NCBI RefSeq assembly: GCF_014650775.1 | Contig: NZ_BMVP01000004.1 | Location: 310,001 to 374,000, forward strand | DNA: 64,000 bases | Direction of reading: 5' to 3' | From: Streptomyces cirratus | GTDB taxonomy: Bacteria > Actinomycetota > Actinomycetes > Streptomycetales > Streptomycetaceae | In this document: piece by piece, positions 52,783-61,607 of the stretch | How the letters are laid out: each line of letters opens with the position of its first letter | Numbering within the stretch: position 1 is the first letter of the stretch | Notes under the pieces: generated by a model | Told to the model about the DNA's origin: nothing | Seen by the model: the letters and a program-made list of their open reading frames with translations, nothing else | Database searches by the model: none | Position numbers and translations under genes: made by a program

Positions 52783-54180
52783 ATGGCCGCCTCTGCCACA
52801 CCGTCAGCCCGCCCCGGGAACATCAAGAGAGTCGTCGCCGCCAGTCTCGTCGGGACCACCATCGAGTGGTACGACTTCTTCCTGTACGGCAGCGCCGCCG
52901 CGCTGGTGTTCAACAAGCTGTTCTTCCCGACCGCCGACCCGCTCACCGGGACGCTGATCGCCTTCGTCACCTACGCCATCGGCTTCCTGGCCCGCCCGCT
53001 CGGCGGGGTCGTCTTCGGACACTTCGGCGACAAGGTCGGGCGCAAGAAGCTGCTCGTGCTCAGCCTGTTGCTGATGGGTGGCGCCACCTTCGCGATGGGG
53101 CTGCTGCCGACCTACGCGGGGATCGGCGTCGGGGCGCCGGTGCTGCTGACGTTGCTCCGGCTGGTGCAGGGCTTCGCGCTGGGCGGCGAGTGGGGCGGCG
53201 CCGTGCTGATCGTCTCCGAGCACGGCGGTGAGGAGCACCGGGGGTTCTGGGCCTCGTGGCCGCAGTCCGGCGCGCCCGGAGGCAACCTGCTCGCGACCGG
53301 GGTGCTGGCGCTGCTGGCGTCGGTGCAGTCGGAGGAGGCCTTCCTCGCGTGGGGATGGCGCATCCCGTTCCTGCTGTCGGGCGTGCTGGTGGCGGCGGGG
53401 CTGTGGATCCGGATCTCCGTCTCGGAGTCCCCGGTCTTCCTCGCCGCGCAGGCCCGGGCCCGGCAGGAGGAGGGCGCGGGCAAGGAGAAGGCGCCCGTGG
53501 TCGAGGTGTTCCGCAGGAGCTGGCGCGAGGTGCTGACGGCCATCGGTACCCGGTTCGGGGAGAACATCTCCTACTACGTCCTGACCTCCTTCCTCCTCGT
53601 CTACGTCACCACCCACCTCGGGCTGCCCAAGAGCAGCGCGCTCAACGCCGTCCTGATCGGTTCGGCCGTCCACTTCGTCGCCATCCCCGCCTGGGGCGCG
53701 CTGTCGGACCGGATCGGCCGCCGGCCGGTGACGCTGATCGGCTCGGTGGGCATGGCCGTCTGGGCGTTCGCCTTCTTCGCCCTCATCGACTCGCGGTCGT
53801 TCGCCGTCATCACGGTGGCGGTCACCGCCGGTCTGCTGCTGCACGGGGCGATGTACGGGCCGCAGGCCGCCTTCATCTCGGAGATGTTCGACACCGAGGT
53901 CCGCTACTCCGGTGCCTCGATGGGCTCCCAGCTCGCCTCGATCGTCGCGGGGGCGCTGGCCCCGGTCATCGCCGTCGAGCTGCTCAAGGACTACGACTCC
54001 TCCCTCCCCGTCTCCGTGTACCTCTGCGGCGCGGCCTTGGTCACCACCCTGACGGTGGCGTTCGCGAAGGAGACCCGCGGCCGGAACCTGGCGGCGATCG
54101 GCCACGGTCCGGCGGTCGCCGTCCCCGGGCAGCGGGCCGCCGCCGGGGCGGCCCGGGCGTCCGACGCGGCCCGGCCATGA
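52783..54180 (+). CDS. Metabolite:H+ symporter (MHS family MFS)
   Basis: A 465-residue transporter with twelve hydrophobic segments. The start motif VVAASLVGTTIEWYDFFLYGSAAALVFNKLFFP and the loop GHFGDKVGRKKLLVLSLLLMGG are diagnostic of the ShiA/ProP/KgtP group of proton symporters for organic acids or betaines. LVQGFALGGEWGGAVL is the conserved segment of helix 4-5. ATG start chosen (GGAAGTGG upstream) over an upstream frame. The PucR-like regulator gene follows, so the substrate may induce through it. Substrate not assignable. Confidence 0.92.
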   Translation: MAASATPSARPGNIKRVVAASLVGTTIEWYDFFLYGSAAALVFNKLFFPTADPLTGTLIAFVTYAIGFLARPLGGVVFGHFGDKVGRKKLLVLSLLLMGGATFAMGLLPTYAGIGVGAPVLLTLLRLVQGFALGGEWGGAVLIVSEHGGEEHRGFWASWPQSGAPGGNLLATGVLALLASVQSEEAFLAWGWRIPFLLSGVLVAAGLWIRISVSESPVFLAAQARARQEEGAGKEKAPVVEVFRRSWREVLTAIGTRFGENISYYVLTSFLLVYVTTHLGLPKSSALNAVLIGSAVHFVAIPAWGALSDRIGRRPVTLIGSVGMAVWAFAFFALIDSRSFAVITVAVTAGLLLHGAMYGPQAAFISEMFDTEVRYSGASMGSQLASIVAGALAPVIAVELLKDYDSSLPVSVYLCGAALVTTLTVAFAKETRGRNLAAIGHGPAVAVPGQRAAAGAARASDAARP

Positions 54181-54231
54181 GGCCGGGGATTCCGGCCACC
54201 CCCTCGGAGGCCTGACGGAAGGGCTGTCAGC

Positions 54232-56160
54232 ATGGGCCGCGTGAACGATGCCCCCAGCCCCCGCCCGCCCCTCGACAACCCGGTGGCGTCCGCACTGCGC
54301 ACGCTGCTCGGCCTGCTGGCCGAGGGGGCGCCGGCCGAGCGGTTCGCGGCGGCCGCCGGGGAGGTCCGTACCGGCGGCGCCGACCCGGCGGACGTCGCCT
54401 TCGTGGAGGACGCCACGCGGGTCGCGCTCGACATCAGGCGGACCCTCGGCCAGCACCGGCGCCGGGAGGCGGAGTTGACCGCCTTGTTCGACACGGCCGG
54501 GGACCTCGCAGCCCTGCGCGACCTGGACGCGGTACTGCGGGCGATCGTCCGGCGGGCCAGGACCCTGCTGGGGACCGACGTCGCCTACCTCACCCTCAAC
54601 GACCCCGTGGCGGGCGACACGTTCATGCGCGTCACGGACGGCTCGGTCTCGGCCGCGTTCCAGCAGCTGCGCCTCGGCATGGGCGAGGGGCTGGGCGGCC
54701 TCGTGGCGCAGACGGCCCGGCCCTACGCCTCCAGCGACTACGGGTCGGACGGCCGGTTCAAGCACACCGCGGCCATCGACCGCGGCGTCGGCGAGGAGGG
54801 GCTGCGCGGCATCCTGGGCGTCCCGCTCCGCGTGGGGACGCGGGTGATCGGCGTGCTGTACGCCGCCGACCGGGCCGTCCGGGCCTTCGCCCCCGACGCG
54901 GTCGCGCTGCTGTCCTCGCTCGCCGACCACGCCGCCGTGGCCATCGACGGCGCGCGGCTGCTGGAGGAGACCCGGGCCGCGCTCGTCGAGCTGGGCGGGG
55001 CCAACGAGACGGTCCGGGCCCACAGCGAAGCGATGCGCCTGGCCACCGAGACCCATGACCGGCTCACCGATCTCGTGCTGCGCGGCGGTGACGTGGGCGA
55101 TCTCGCGCGGGACGTCGCGGCCCTGCTCGGCGGCGGGATCGTGGTCCATGACGCCGACGGCACCGAACTGGCCCGGGTCCGCGCCGAGCCCCTCGCCGCG
55201 CCGCTGCGCGGGATCGCGGACTCCCGTACCGGCGGGCGCGCCGTCGCCGTGGACGGCGTCTGGGTCTGGGCCGTCATGGCGGGCCCCGAGCTCCTCGGCA
55301 GCGTCGCCCTGACGGGGCGGCCCGGCCTCACCGACTCCGACCGGCGCCTGTTCGAGCGGGCCGGCCTGGTCACGGCCCTCCTGCTGCTGCTGCGGCGTTC
55401 CATAGCGCAGGCCGAGGACCGGGTGCGCGGCGAACTCCTCGGCGACCTGCTGGCACCGGAAGGGGCGGGCCGGGTCCACGACGGGGCGAGCCGGCGGATC
55501 CGGGCCCGCCGGCTGGGCCTGGACCTGTCCCGGCCGCACGCGGTGCTCGTGCTCCAGTGCGATCCGGGGATGCGGGCGCGCCTGGCATCGGAAACGGCCC
55601 GCAGGGCGCGCGCCGCCCAGGGGCTGTCGGGCGTGCACCAGGGGCTCGTGGTGATGGTGGTCCCGGCGCGGCGCCCCGGGGACCTGGCCCGCTCGCTGGC
55701 CGCCGAGCTGGGCTCCGCGCTCGGCGCCCCGGTCACGGTGGGGGGCGCCGGTCCCGCGGAGCGGCCGGGCGCGCTGCCCGCCGTGTACGCGGAGGCCCTG
55801 CGGTGCGTCGAGGCCCTGCACACCCTCGGGCAGCCGGGCCAGGGCGCCGGCCTCGCCGATCTGGGGTTCCTGGGTGTCCTGCTCGGCGACCGCGCCGATG
55901 TGGGCGGCTACGTCGAACGGGTGCTGGGCCCCGTCATCGCGTACGACGCCCAGCGCGGGACCGATCTCGTCCGTACGCTGGACGCCTACTTCGCCCACGG
56001 CGCGAGCCTGTCCAAGGCGAAGGAGGCCCTGCACGTCCACGTCAATACGGTGGTGCAGCGACTGGACCGGATCCGCCGGCTCCTCGGCGACGACTGGAAC
56101 GCGCCGGCTGCCGCGCTGGAGCTCCAGCTGGCCCTGCGTCTGTACCGTCTGACCTCGTGA
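54232..56160 (+). CDS. GAF-domain PucR/CdaR-type transcriptional regulator
   Basis: A 642-residue regulator. Residues ~95-245 form a GAF domain (DVAYLTLNDPVAGDTFMRVTDG and GVPLRVGTRVIGVLYAADR). A central region follows, and the C-terminus is a PucR-type helix-turn-helix: LVRTLDAYFAHGASLSKAKEALHVHVNTVVQRLDRIRRLLGDDW. Such proteins are ligand-sensing activators of catabolic genes. It lies just downstream of the symporter on the same strand (52-bp gap), which is its likely target. The 12-bp palindrome CTCACCGGTGAG begins at the base after its stop codon. Confidence 0.9.
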   Translation: MGRVNDAPSPRPPLDNPVASALRTLLGLLAEGAPAERFAAAAGEVRTGGADPADVAFVEDATRVALDIRRTLGQHRRREAELTALFDTAGDLAALRDLDAVLRAIVRRARTLLGTDVAYLTLNDPVAGDTFMRVTDGSVSAAFQQLRLGMGEGLGGLVAQTARPYASSDYGSDGRFKHTAAIDRGVGEEGLRGILGVPLRVGTRVIGVLYAADRAVRAFAPDAVALLSSLADHAAVAIDGARLLEETRAALVELGGANETVRAHSEAMRLATETHDRLTDLVLRGGDVGDLARDVAALLGGGIVVHDADGTELARVRAEPLAAPLRGIADSRTGGRAVAVDGVWVWAVMAGPELLGSVALTGRPGLTDSDRRLFERAGLVTALLLLLRRSIAQAEDRVRGELLGDLLAPEGAGRVHDGASRRIRARRLGLDLSRPHAVLVLQCDPGMRARLASETARRARAAQGLSGVHQGLVVMVVPARRPGDLARSLAAELGSALGAPVTVGGAGPAERPGALPAVYAEALRCVEALHTLGQPGQGAGLADLGFLGVLLGDRADVGGYVERVLGPVIAYDAQRGTDLVRTLDAYFAHGASLSKAKEALHVHVNTVVQRLDRIRRLLGDDWNAPAAALELQLALRLYRLTS

Positions 56161-56172
56161 CTCACCGGTGAG
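56161..56172. promoter_or_regulatory. Perfect 12-bp palindrome CTCACCGGTGAG before the RpiR gene
   Basis: A loopless palindrome directly after the PucR-like stop and 41 bp before the GTG start of the RpiR-family regulator. Operator-like rather than hairpin-like; autoregulation by the RpiR protein is possible. Confidence 0.4.
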
Positions 56173-56212
56173 CTATGTTTGATCACGAGTGGCATGAGAA
56201 GGAGGCCCGTCG

Positions 56213-57130
56213 GTGTCATCGGGGCAGCAGGAACGCGCTCAGGCGGCCGCCATCACGCCGGGTGGGCAAGCCGCGGAGCACGAGCGCGCCCCCGCCGACC
56301 GGGTCCGGGCGCTGTTCGACGGGCACCCCCTGTCCCCCGGTCAGCGGCGGATCGCCCAGTATCTGATCGACCACCTCACCGAGGCCGCGTTCCTCTCGAT
56401 CACCGATCTCGCCGAGCGGGTCGGGGTGAGCCAGCCGTCGGTGACCCGTTTCGCGGCGGCGCTGGGTTTCAGCGGCTATCCGGCCTTGCGCGAGGTGTTG
56501 CAGCCGATCGCGCTGAACGCCGTCGCGGGCCAGCAGGAGAGCCGGGAACAGATCCGCCACAACGAGCTCCAGGCGGCGGTGGACGCGGAGATCGAGAACC
56601 TGGAGAACGTGCGCAGGCTGCTGGCCGACACGGATCAGATCCTGGACATCGGCCGCGACCTGGCCCGGTCGGTCCCCCTCACCGTGCTCGGCCTGCGCAT
56701 CTCCGTCTCCCTCGCGGAGTACTTCGCCTACGCGGCCCGGCGCATCCACCCCGACGTGCGCCTGGTGACGGGCGGCGGCAGCGTCGCCTACGACGCGCTG
56801 CTCCAGGCCCGTGCGGCGGGCGGCACCTGGGTGCTGGCCTTCGCCATGCCGCGGCACGCCAAGGAGACCCTCGCCGCGGTGCGGACGGCCCGCAGCGCCG
56901 GCCTGCGCGTCGCGCTGATCACCGATCCGACGCTGGGCCCCCTGGTGGAGGAGTCGGACGTGGTGCTCACCGCCGGCACCGGGTCGCGGCTGGTGTTCGA
57001 CTCGTACGCGGCGCCCGGGATGCTGTCGGCGGCCCTGTTGCAGGCCATGGCGGACGCGGACCCGGAGCGGACGCAGGCGCGTCTCGAAGGGTATGAACAG
57101 GCCGCTGACCTGCACGGTTTCTTCCTCTAG
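56213..57130 (+). CDS. MurR/RpiR-family transcriptional regulator
   Basis: A 305-residue regulator: N-terminal RpiR-type helix-turn-helix (LSPGQRRIAQYLIDHLTEAAFLSITDLAERVGVSQPSVTRFAAALGFSGYPALREVL) and C-terminal SIS domain (VLGLRISVSLAEYFAYAARRI to VVLTAGTGSRLVFDS) for a phosphosugar or similar ligand. GTG start with AGGAGG. The SIS region is complete. A palindromic ATGAA-TTTT-TTCAT element lies 50-65 bp downstream of its stop, not upstream, so a target may be the following gene. Confidence 0.92.
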   Translation: MSSGQQERAQAAAITPGGQAAEHERAPADRVRALFDGHPLSPGQRRIAQYLIDHLTEAAFLSITDLAERVGVSQPSVTRFAAALGFSGYPALREVLQPIALNAVAGQQESREQIRHNELQAAVDAEIENLENVRRLLADTDQILDIGRDLARSVPLTVLGLRISVSLAEYFAYAARRIHPDVRLVTGGGSVAYDALLQARAAGGTWVLAFAMPRHAKETLAAVRTARSAGLRVALITDPTLGPLVEESDVVLTAGTGSRLVFDSYAAPGMLSAALLQAMADADPERTQARLEGYEQAADLHGFFL

Positions 57131-57444
57131 GGCGGAAGCGGGCGCTCCTTTTCCGGATAGGAACGTTCACGTGAGAGGCGCATGAATTTTTTCATACGCT
57201 TGCTTACTCGACGGTATATATGTTTACTGAGGCGCGGCCGGAATCCACCAGATGCCGGGGAGAGCGACCCCACGCCCTCCCGAGCGAGCACCCAGCAGCG
57301 AGCGACTCCTCCTCACGCCCGCTTCCGGGTACCCGATCCGGGCTTTCGGATCCCGTAGACCGCCGTGGCGGCCTCGATCAACCCCTGGATCGAGGCCGCC
57401 CACCCCTCTCGATCAGAGTTCGACACCACTCGGAAGCGACGAGA
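57131..57444. other. Intergenic region with AT-rich palindrome
   Basis: 314 bp between the RpiR gene and the small protein gene. It holds the unusually AT-rich stretch ATGAATTTTTTCAT (57182-57195), an inverted repeat resembling the TGAA/TTCA half-sites of RpiR-family operators, and a nearby TATATATG. No coding frame is supported here. Confidence 0.5.
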
Positions 57445-57828
57445 ATGCCCCAGACGGCCTCTGCCACCCTCAGCCCGGACTGGCCCTGTCAGGTCAAGGC
57501 CCCCGGAAGTCACGACTGGGAACGCACCGCCATCCGCTGGCTGCGCGACTTGCTGCCGGCCCGGTACGCGGCCTACTCGTCGTTCAACCGCCACCCCGTA
57601 CTCCTGACCCGGCACGCCCGTATCCAGCTCCAGCACGAGATACGCGCCGTGCGGGTCGCCCTGGAGACCTGCCGGGCCGAACTGCCCTCGCTGGGCGTCG
57701 CCGAGTCCGTCATCGAGAACACCATCCGCATGTACGCCGTCGAACTCGACCAACTCGCCCGCCTGGCCCGGGGCGTCCGCCTGATCACCGACGCCCTCCT
57801 CGTCAACGGCGCACCCCGCCGGCGCTAG
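57445..57828 (+). CDS. Conserved hypothetical protein
   Basis: A 127-residue soluble protein. The middle (LTRHARIQLQHEIRAVRVALETCRAELPSLG) is strongly helical and amphipathic; WPCQVKAPGSHDWERTAIRWLRDLLPARYAAY precedes it. No known domain recognised. ATG start follows a GCGACGAGA purine stretch. It stands alone, converging on the methyltransferase gene (46 bp between stops). Possible target of the RpiR regulator by position. Confidence 0.7.
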   Translation: MPQTASATLSPDWPCQVKAPGSHDWERTAIRWLRDLLPARYAAYSSFNRHPVLLTRHARIQLQHEIRAVRVALETCRAELPSLGVAESVIENTIRMYAVELDQLARLARGVRLITDALLVNGAPRRR

Positions 57829-57874
57829 GGCCCGTCCGGCGAGGGGATGCCTGCACGTCCCGGCGCGGCGGAAC

Positions 57875-58615
57875 TTACGGCTTGTGGGTTACCCAGAGCA
57901 GTTCCGCCGGCCAGCGGTGTGCCCAGTCGGGCGGGTCGGTTTCGTTGTAGCCGTTGGGTGTGCCGGGTCCGGGCCGCGGCTCGATGAGGTCGTCGATGAC
58001 GAGACCGGCGGCGCGCAGGACCTTGACCCAGTCCCCGTAGGTGAGCTGATAGCTGGTCGCGCCGTCGCCCTCGGCGATGGCGTGCAGCCCGAAGTAGTCC
58101 TGCTGCAGCGTCGTGGTCACGCGGCCGGCGGCTTCGTCGTAGCAGGCTTCGAACCATGGGCTGGCGACGTTGAACACCAGGCGCCCGCCTCGGGCCAGGA
58201 CGCGTGCGGCCTGCGGGACGGCCAGGTGCGGGGGCGCCCAGCTGAGCCCGCCGAAGTCGCAGAACACCAGGTCGAAGATGCCGGCGGCGAAGGGGAGTTG
58301 TTCGGCGGCGCCTTGCACCAGCGGGTAGCGGGCCGCTCCCATCGCACGGCCCGCTGCGGCGAGTTGGGCTTCGGACAGGTCCAGCCCGACCACGGTGGCG
58401 CCCTCGGCGGCGAGCGCCCTGGACCACTGGCCGGCGCCGCAGCCGAGTTCGAGGACGCGCTTGCCCGTGACGTCGCCCAGGGCGTGCAGGTGTGCGTCGG
58501 GGATGGAGTACATGCCCCACAGCCGGGGCCGGGCGCCGATTTGCGGGTCGTGCTCGTGCTGGTAGGCGCTGCTGATCCGGTTCCAGAGCCGCCGGTTGGC
58601 GGGGATGCTGTCCAC
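57875..58615 (-). CDS. Class I SAM-dependent methyltransferase
   Basis: A 246-residue methyltransferase of the type 11 fold. Motif I is VLELGCGAGQWS (~54-65), motif II VVGLDLSEAQLAAA, and the later DLVFCDFGGLSW and VLARGGRLVFNV match post-motifs. GTG start (VDSIPANRRLWNRIS) preferred: GGAG lies 7 nt upstream, and upstream residues of the longer frame look non-homologous. Substrate unknown. It follows the histidine-kinase gene closely on the same strand. Confidence 0.88.
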   Translation of the reverse strand: MDSIPANRRLWNRISSAYQHEHDPQIGARPRLWGMYSIPDAHLHALGDVTGKRVLELGCGAGQWSRALAAEGATVVGLDLSEAQLAAAGRAMGAARYPLVQGAAEQLPFAAGIFDLVFCDFGGLSWAPPHLAVPQAARVLARGGRLVFNVASPWFEACYDEAAGRVTTTLQQDYFGLHAIAEGDGATSYQLTYGDWVKVLRAAGLVIDDLIEPRPGPGTPNGYNETDPPDWAHRWPAELLWVTHKP

Positions 58616-58656
58616 GTGCCGACTCCAGCACTGCCGGCCGGGGGCGGTCAACACGT

Positions 58657-60150
58657 TCAGGGCACTGGCCGGCCCTCGCCTCGGTCCGGCCCCGGCTCGG
58701 CCCATGATCCGCCGGACGAGCCCCGGGCCGTCCGCGGCAGCGTCGCCACCAGGCGGGCGCCGCCATCGGGGGCGGCGTGGACCGAGAGGGAGCCGCCCAG
58801 ACCGGTGGCGATGTCGCGGGCTATCGCCAGGCCCAGGCCCGACCCTCCCTCGTCCCGGCTACGGGCGTCATCGAGCCGGGTGAAGCGTTCGAAGACCCGC
58901 TCCCGGTCCGCCTCCGCGATGCCGGGCCCGTCGTCGGACACCTCCAGCACGGCGAGGTCCCGCTCCTCGTCCACCCGCAGGGACAGCGACACCCGCCGGG
59001 CGGCGTGCCGTTGGGCGTTGTCCAGCAGGTTCCTGACGAGCCGGGACAGCCACAGCGTGCTGCCGCGCACGGTCACCCCGGGCGCGAGCTCCACCCCCAC
59101 CGGCACACGGTCGCCCCCGCGCGGGCGCGCCGCCTCACGGGCGACCGCGGTGAGGTCGACCGGGGCGGCCGGCGCCGGTTCGGCGGTGTCCAGACGCGCC
59201 AGCAGGAGCAGGTCCGCCGCCAGGTCCTGGAGCCGGACGGTGTCCTCCAGCGCGCCGCTGACCAGCTCGCCCCACAACGCCGGGTCGGGATGCGCCTGCG
59301 CCACCTCCAACTGCGTACGGAGCACCGTGATGGGGCTGCGCAGTTCGTGCGAGGCGTCCGCGATGAACTGCCGCTGCCGGATCCCGGCGGCTTCGAGCCG
59401 GTCGAGGGTCGCGTTCACCGTCACGGCCAGCCGGGCGACCTCGTCCTGGCTCGGCGGCACGGGCACCCGGCGGTGCAGGTCGCGCTCGTTGATCTCCGCG
59501 ACCTCCGCGCGGATCGCCTCGACCGGCCGCAGCGCCCAGCCCGTCACGCGCCAGGTGACGAGCGCGACCGTCAGGACCAGCAGCGGCACCATGACCGCCA
59601 GCGCGGCGGTGATCATGTCCCCGGCGGTGTCGGCCTGCCGCAGCGAGGTGCCCGCGTAGACGGTGACCAGCCCCGACGCCGTGGCGGTCGTGACCTGCAC
59701 GACGCGCTGGCGGTGTTCCTCGCGCACCGGACGGCCGTTCCACGTGTCCCGGACCGTTCCGGGACGCGCGGGGCGGACCCCGGAGAGAGCGGGACGGCCG
59801 GCGAGGTTGGGACTGGCCGCCAGCACCCGGCCCCCGGCGTCCACGACCTGGAGGAAGTCCGTTCCGCGCCCGGCGGCCAGCACCGGGTCGAGCCGGCCTC
59901 CCGCCGCCATCCCCGCGGTGGCCACCGCCTGCCGCTCCGCGTCCGCCTGGGCGCTGCGCTCCAGGTTGCCGTGGAGCAGTCCGAGCAGGGCGAAGGAGAC
60001 CGCCCCGAGGGCGACGGCGACCACGGCGGACGCCCCGAGCGTCGCCCGGGCGCGTACGGAGCGCGGTCGCGGGGCGCCCGCCAGGAGCCGTCGTACCACA
60101 AGGGCCCGTGCGCGCAGCCGGGCGCCGGGCCGGGACGTCCGCTCAGCCAC
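58657..60150 (-). CDS. Two-component sensor histidine kinase
   Basis: A 497-residue membrane kinase: helix ~38-58, an external sensor region ~60-178, helix ~180-200, HAMP linker, HisKA with the phosphoacceptor His268 in ADASHELRSPITVLR, and the catalytic domain with N box NLLDNAQRHA, G1 VSDDGPGIAE and G2 GGSGLGLAIARDI. GTG start overlaps the response-regulator stop by 8 bp. It pairs with the OmpR-type regulator; the signal is unknown. Confidence 0.93.
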   Translation of the reverse strand: MAERTSRPGARLRARALVVRRLLAGAPRPRSVRARATLGASAVVAVALGAVSFALLGLLHGNLERSAQADAERQAVATAGMAAGGRLDPVLAAGRGTDFLQVVDAGGRVLAASPNLAGRPALSGVRPARPGTVRDTWNGRPVREEHRQRVVQVTTATASGLVTVYAGTSLRQADTAGDMITAALAVMVPLLVLTVALVTWRVTGWALRPVEAIRAEVAEINERDLHRRVPVPPSQDEVARLAVTVNATLDRLEAAGIRQRQFIADASHELRSPITVLRTQLEVAQAHPDPALWGELVSGALEDTVRLQDLAADLLLLARLDTAEPAPAAPVDLTAVAREAARPRGGDRVPVGVELAPGVTVRGSTLWLSRLVRNLLDNAQRHAARRVSLSLRVDEERDLAVLEVSDDGPGIAEADRERVFERFTRLDDARSRDEGGSGLGLAIARDIATGLGGSLSVHAAPDGGARLVATLPRTARGSSGGSWAEPGPDRGEGRPVP

Positions 60151-60820
60151 CGTCGGCCGCCAGCCGATATCCGGCGCCGCGCACCGTCTCCACCGCGGCC
60201 CGCCCGAAGGGTGCGTCGATCTTCCGGCGCAGGGCGCTGACGTGGACCTCCACGACGTTGAGGTCGCCGTCGTAGGCGGCGTCCCACACGTTCTCCAGGA
60301 TCTCGCGCTTGGGCACCACCTCCCCGGCCCGCCGGGCCAGGTACTCCAGGACGGCGAACTCGCGGGAGGTCAGGCGCACTTCCGCCTGGCCGCGGGTGCA
60401 CCGTTGCGCGGCCGGGTCGACCACCAGGTCACCGAAGGTCATCGTCTGCGGGCGGCGGCGGCCGGTGCGCCGGATCAGCGCGCGCAGCCGGGCCACGAGG
60501 ACGACGTAGGAGAACGGCTTGGCCAGGAAGTCGTCGGCGCCGGTGTCCAGGGCTTCGGCCTCGTCGTACTCGCCGTCCTTCGCGGTGAGCATCAAGATCC
60601 CCGACTCGCAGCCCGCCGCGCGCAGCCGGGCGCAGACCCGGTAGCCGTTGAGGCCCGGAAGCATGATGTCGAGCACGATGGCGTCGTAGTCGTGCTCGGC
60701 AGCCAGCCACAGGCCCTGGGTGCCGTCGTGGGCGACGTCCACCGTGAAGCCCTCGGCTCCGAGTCCCCGCTGCAGGGCGGCGGCCAGCCGCCGCTCGTCC
60801 TCGACCACCAGTACGCGCAT
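60143..60820 (-). CDS. OmpR-family response regulator
   Basis: A 225-residue two-domain regulator. Receiver: phosphoacceptor Asp51 in IVLDIMLPG, conserved Lys101 in FLAKPF. The C-terminal winged helix includes LTSREFAVLEYLARRAGEVVPKREILENVWD and VEVHVSALRRKID. ATG start at 60820. It heads the operon with the histidine kinase and is divergent from a PepSY-like membrane protein. Repeated CTTCAG boxes in the gap are its likely binding sites. Confidence 0.94.
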   Translation of the reverse strand: MRVLVVEDERRLAAALQRGLGAEGFTVDVAHDGTQGLWLAAEHDYDAIVLDIMLPGLNGYRVCARLRAAGCESGILMLTAKDGEYDEAEALDTGADDFLAKPFSYVVLVARLRALIRRTGRRRPQTMTFGDLVVDPAAQRCTRGQAEVRLTSREFAVLEYLARRAGEVVPKREILENVWDAAYDGDLNVVEVHVSALRRKIDAPFGRAAVETVRGAGYRLAADGG

Positions 60821-60854
60821 GGGGTCAAGGTTCGCAGGTGGACCCCGGCGGTTG

Positions 60855-60891
60855 CTGAAGGGGTCTTCAGCTCGCTTCAGCGCAGCTTCAG
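60855..60891. promoter_or_regulatory. CTTCAG direct-repeat array, probable response-regulator binding site
   Basis: CTGAAG at 60855-60860 (inverted) is followed by CTTCAG at 60865-60870, 60875-60880 and 60886-60891, spaced 10-11 bp, one helical turn. This is the layout of OmpR/PhoP-type boxes, in the 133-bp gap between the response regulator and its divergent neighbour. Confidence 0.65.
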
Positions 60892-60953
60892 GATGCGCGG
60901 CGCACGATCTGCCCTGCCGGGCGGAGCGCCCGGAGTACGCGAGGAGCAGCCAG

Positions 60954-61598
60954 ATGACCCATTCCACTCCCCAGCCTTCGGATGACCGGCCCGCGGACGC
61001 CGTTGAGACGAAAGCGGTCCCTGTGGACGCCGCGCCGGCCGGCCGTCGTGGCAGGCTCGTCCGGCTGACCCGGCAGGGGCGTACGCGTTGGGTGGCCCTC
61101 GGGCTGGTGGTGCTGGTCGGCGGCGGCGCCGCAGCGGCGGCCGTGGCGGTCGCCGAACACCGGCACGAGGAGCGCGAGGGCCACGCGTCCTTCGCCGGGG
61201 AGCACGGCCACGGTGAAGGGCCGAAGGGCGGCCGGACGGACGGCCGGCGGGAGACCGACGGCCGCACGGGCGGCCGTGGGACGGAGCACGGCGCACCCGG
61301 GTGGGGACGGCCGGGCCGGGCGGGTGGTGCGGAGGCGGCCGCTCCCGCGCCGCTGCCCGCGCTGCCCGCCCCGCAGGCGGTGGACAAGGCGGCCGGGGCC
61401 GTCTCCGGTGGCAAGGTGGAGTCCCTGCGCGTGGTCGTGGAACAGGGCGGGGCGAGCGCGTGGGACGCCGTGGTCCTCGGCCCGGACGGGGTCAGGCACG
61501 ACGTCACCCTCTCCGGGAGCGACGGCACGGTGACGGGCAACACGGTCCTGGAGAAGGGCGACGCGGCCGTGGAGAAGGGCCCGAAGGCCCCGCGCTGA
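60954..61598 (+). CDS. Membrane-anchored PepSY-like protein
   Basis: A 214-residue protein with a cytoplasmic Arg/Thr N-terminus, one transmembrane helix (~47-68, ALGLVVLVGGGAAAAAVAVA), a His/Gly/Arg-rich linker (~70-130) and a C-terminal region (AVDKAAGAVSGGKVESLRVVVEQGGASAWDAVVLGPDGVRHDVTL) resembling PepSY domains. ATG start after GGAGCAGCC. Divergent from the two-component system, whose binding sites lie between; probably its regulated target. Confidence 0.75.
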   Translation: MTHSTPQPSDDRPADAVETKAVPVDAAPAGRRGRLVRLTRQGRTRWVALGLVVLVGGGAAAAAVAVAEHRHEEREGHASFAGEHGHGEGPKGGRTDGRRETDGRTGGRGTEHGAPGWGRPGRAGGAEAAAPAPLPALPAPQAVDKAAGAVSGGKVESLRVVVEQGGASAWDAVVLGPDGVRHDVTLSGSDGTVTGNTVLEKGDAAVEKGPKAPR

Positions 61599-61607
61599 CG
61601 CCGACGC

